Shown here piece after piece: positions 6,090-6,790 of a stretch of DNA of 6,790 nt. The stretch lies in contig JASHUC010000345.1 in assembly GCA_030040235.1 (NCBI GenBank), forward strand, positions 1-6,790, written 5' to 3'. Source of the stretch: Gammaproteobacteria bacterium. Lineage in GTDB: Bacteria > Pseudomonadota > Gammaproteobacteria > Steroidobacterales > Steroidobacteraceae. Both the position numbers and the translations under genes were made by a program. The notes under the pieces are model-generated. The model did no database searches. It was not told the origin of the DNA and saw nothing but the letters and a program-made list of their open reading frames with translations. Every line of letters starts with the position of its first letter. The first letter of the stretch is position 1.

Positions 6090-6790
6090 GTGAGCAGCCT
6101 CGATGCCTTCCATCCCGCCGTGGCGGCCTGGTTCGCGCGAACCTTCCCGGCGCCGACGCCCGTCCAGGATGAGGCGTGGCCCGCGATCCGCGGCGGCCGG
6201 CACGTCCTCATCGCAGCGCCGACCGGCTCGGGAAAGACCTTCGCGGCATTCCTGGCGGTGATCGACCGGCTCGTGCGCCACGGGCTCGAGCGAGGGCTCG
6301 AGGATGCGACGCGGGTGCTCTACGTCTCACCGCTCAAGGCGCTCTCGAACGACATCCAGCGCAATCTTGCGGCGCCGCTCGAAGGTATTCGCGAGGAGCT
6401 GCGCGCGCTCGGTTTGCCCCCGGTCGAGGTGCGCACGTTCGTGCGCACCGGCGACACCCCGCAGCACGAGCGCGCGAGCATGCGGCGCAAGCCCCCGCAC
6501 ATCGTCGTGACGACGCCGGAGTCGCTCTACATCCTTCTCGGCTCGGAGTCCGGCCGGGGAATGCTTGCAACGACCGAGACGGTCATCGTCGATGAGATCC
6601 ACGCCGTCGCCGGCAACAAGCGTGGCGCGCATCTGGCGCTCTCGCTCGAGCGGCTCCAGGGGCTCTCGGGCGCGACGCTCACCCGGATCGGGCTTTCGGC
6701 GACGCAGCGTCCCATCGAGGAAGTCGAGCGATTCCTCGTCGGGGCAGGTGAGAACGCCCGGCCGTGCACGGTCATCGATGCCGGACACGC
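6090..6790 (+). CDS. lhr: Lhr-type ATP-dependent superfamily 2 helicase, N-terminal part
   Basis: Partial: 233 residues are visible and the gene runs off the right edge; full Lhr proteins reach about 900 (core form) to 1,500 residues, so which form this is cannot be told. The first RecA-like domain is complete in its motifs: the Q-like PTPVQ (22-26), Walker A APTGSGKT (43-50), motif Ia SPLKAL (80-85), TTPES (141-145), the Walker B box DEIH (168-171) and motif III SAT (203-205). [22 protein letters not shown] (168-189) is characteristic of Lhr and separates it from other DEAD/DEAH helicases. Lhr unwinds DNA and RNA:DNA hybrids and is linked to DNA repair. The GTG at 6090 gives the expected N-terminus ([13 protein letters not shown]) with no Shine-Dalgarno; the -10-like box just upstream suggests a leaderless message. 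It follows pit by 94 bases on the same strand. Confidence 0.92.
   Translation, partial: MSSLDAFHPAVAAWFARTFPAPTPVQDEAWPAIRGGRHVLIAAPTGSGKTFAAFLAVIDRLVRHGLERGLEDATRVLYVSPLKALSNDIQRNLAAPLEGIREELRALGLPPVEVRTFVRTGDTPQHERASMRRKPPHIVVTTPESLYILLGSESGRGMLATTETVIVDEIHAVAGNKRGAHLALSLERLQGLSGATLTRIGLSATQRPIEEVERFLVGAGENARPCTVIDAGH

Noticed and set aside
4280..6211. 643-residue open frame antisense to pit, and similar long antisense frames (829-1947 plus, 3252-4040 minus, 3100-3741 minus)
   Set aside because: Their translations are Arg/Gly/Ala/His-rich low-complexity text with no family motif, and each lies fully across a gene with strong homology. Long spurious frames are expected in GC-rich DNA.

Overview
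The window is GC-rich, densely packed bacterial DNA. Codon use and the protein families point to a proteobacterium, most likely a gammaproteobacterium: the Pit transporter closely resembles enterobacterial PitA, and the Lhr helicase and DesB/DesC-like desaturase fit that group. This placement is inference, since no rRNA or other marker gene is present. Six protein genes and one partial gene at each end account for nearly all of the sequence; there is no tRNA, rRNA, CRISPR array, insertion sequence or phage gene.

Layout. The left block reads on the minus strand, in transcription order: a glutathione S-transferase (2707-1982), an acyl-CoA Δ9-desaturase with a long charged C-terminal tail (1887-730) and a YebC/TACO1-family protein (685 to beyond position 1). 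The right block reads on the plus strand: a small EthD-domain protein (2837-3151), a secreted YVTN-type beta-propeller (best start 3148, ending 4224), a PitA-type phosphate permease (4349-5995) and the N-terminal 233 residues of an Lhr-type DEAD/DEAH helicase (6090 to beyond 6790). The two blocks diverge from a 129-base intergenic region (2708-2836) that must hold both promoters.

How the parts fit. GST, desaturase and yebC are co-directional with gaps of 94 and 44 bases and may be co-transcribed, although their functions (detoxification, membrane lipid unsaturation, translation or regulation) are not obviously one pathway. The EthD gene and the propeller appear translationally coupled: the propeller's best start is a CTG whose last two bases lie in the EthD stop codon, preceded by a strong Shine-Dalgarno match. 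Pit has its own promoter region with a textbook Pho box (4253-4270) exactly 10 bases upstream of a -10-like hexamer, the geometry of the E. coli phoA promoter. This is the most informative regulatory signal in the window and ties this normally low-affinity permease to the PhoB regulon. The helicase gene seems to start with GTG directly downstream of a -10 box, suggesting a leaderless message.

No clearly new defence or mobile system is visible. The most novel candidates are the EthD/propeller pair with its non-canonical start and the PhoB-type control of pit.
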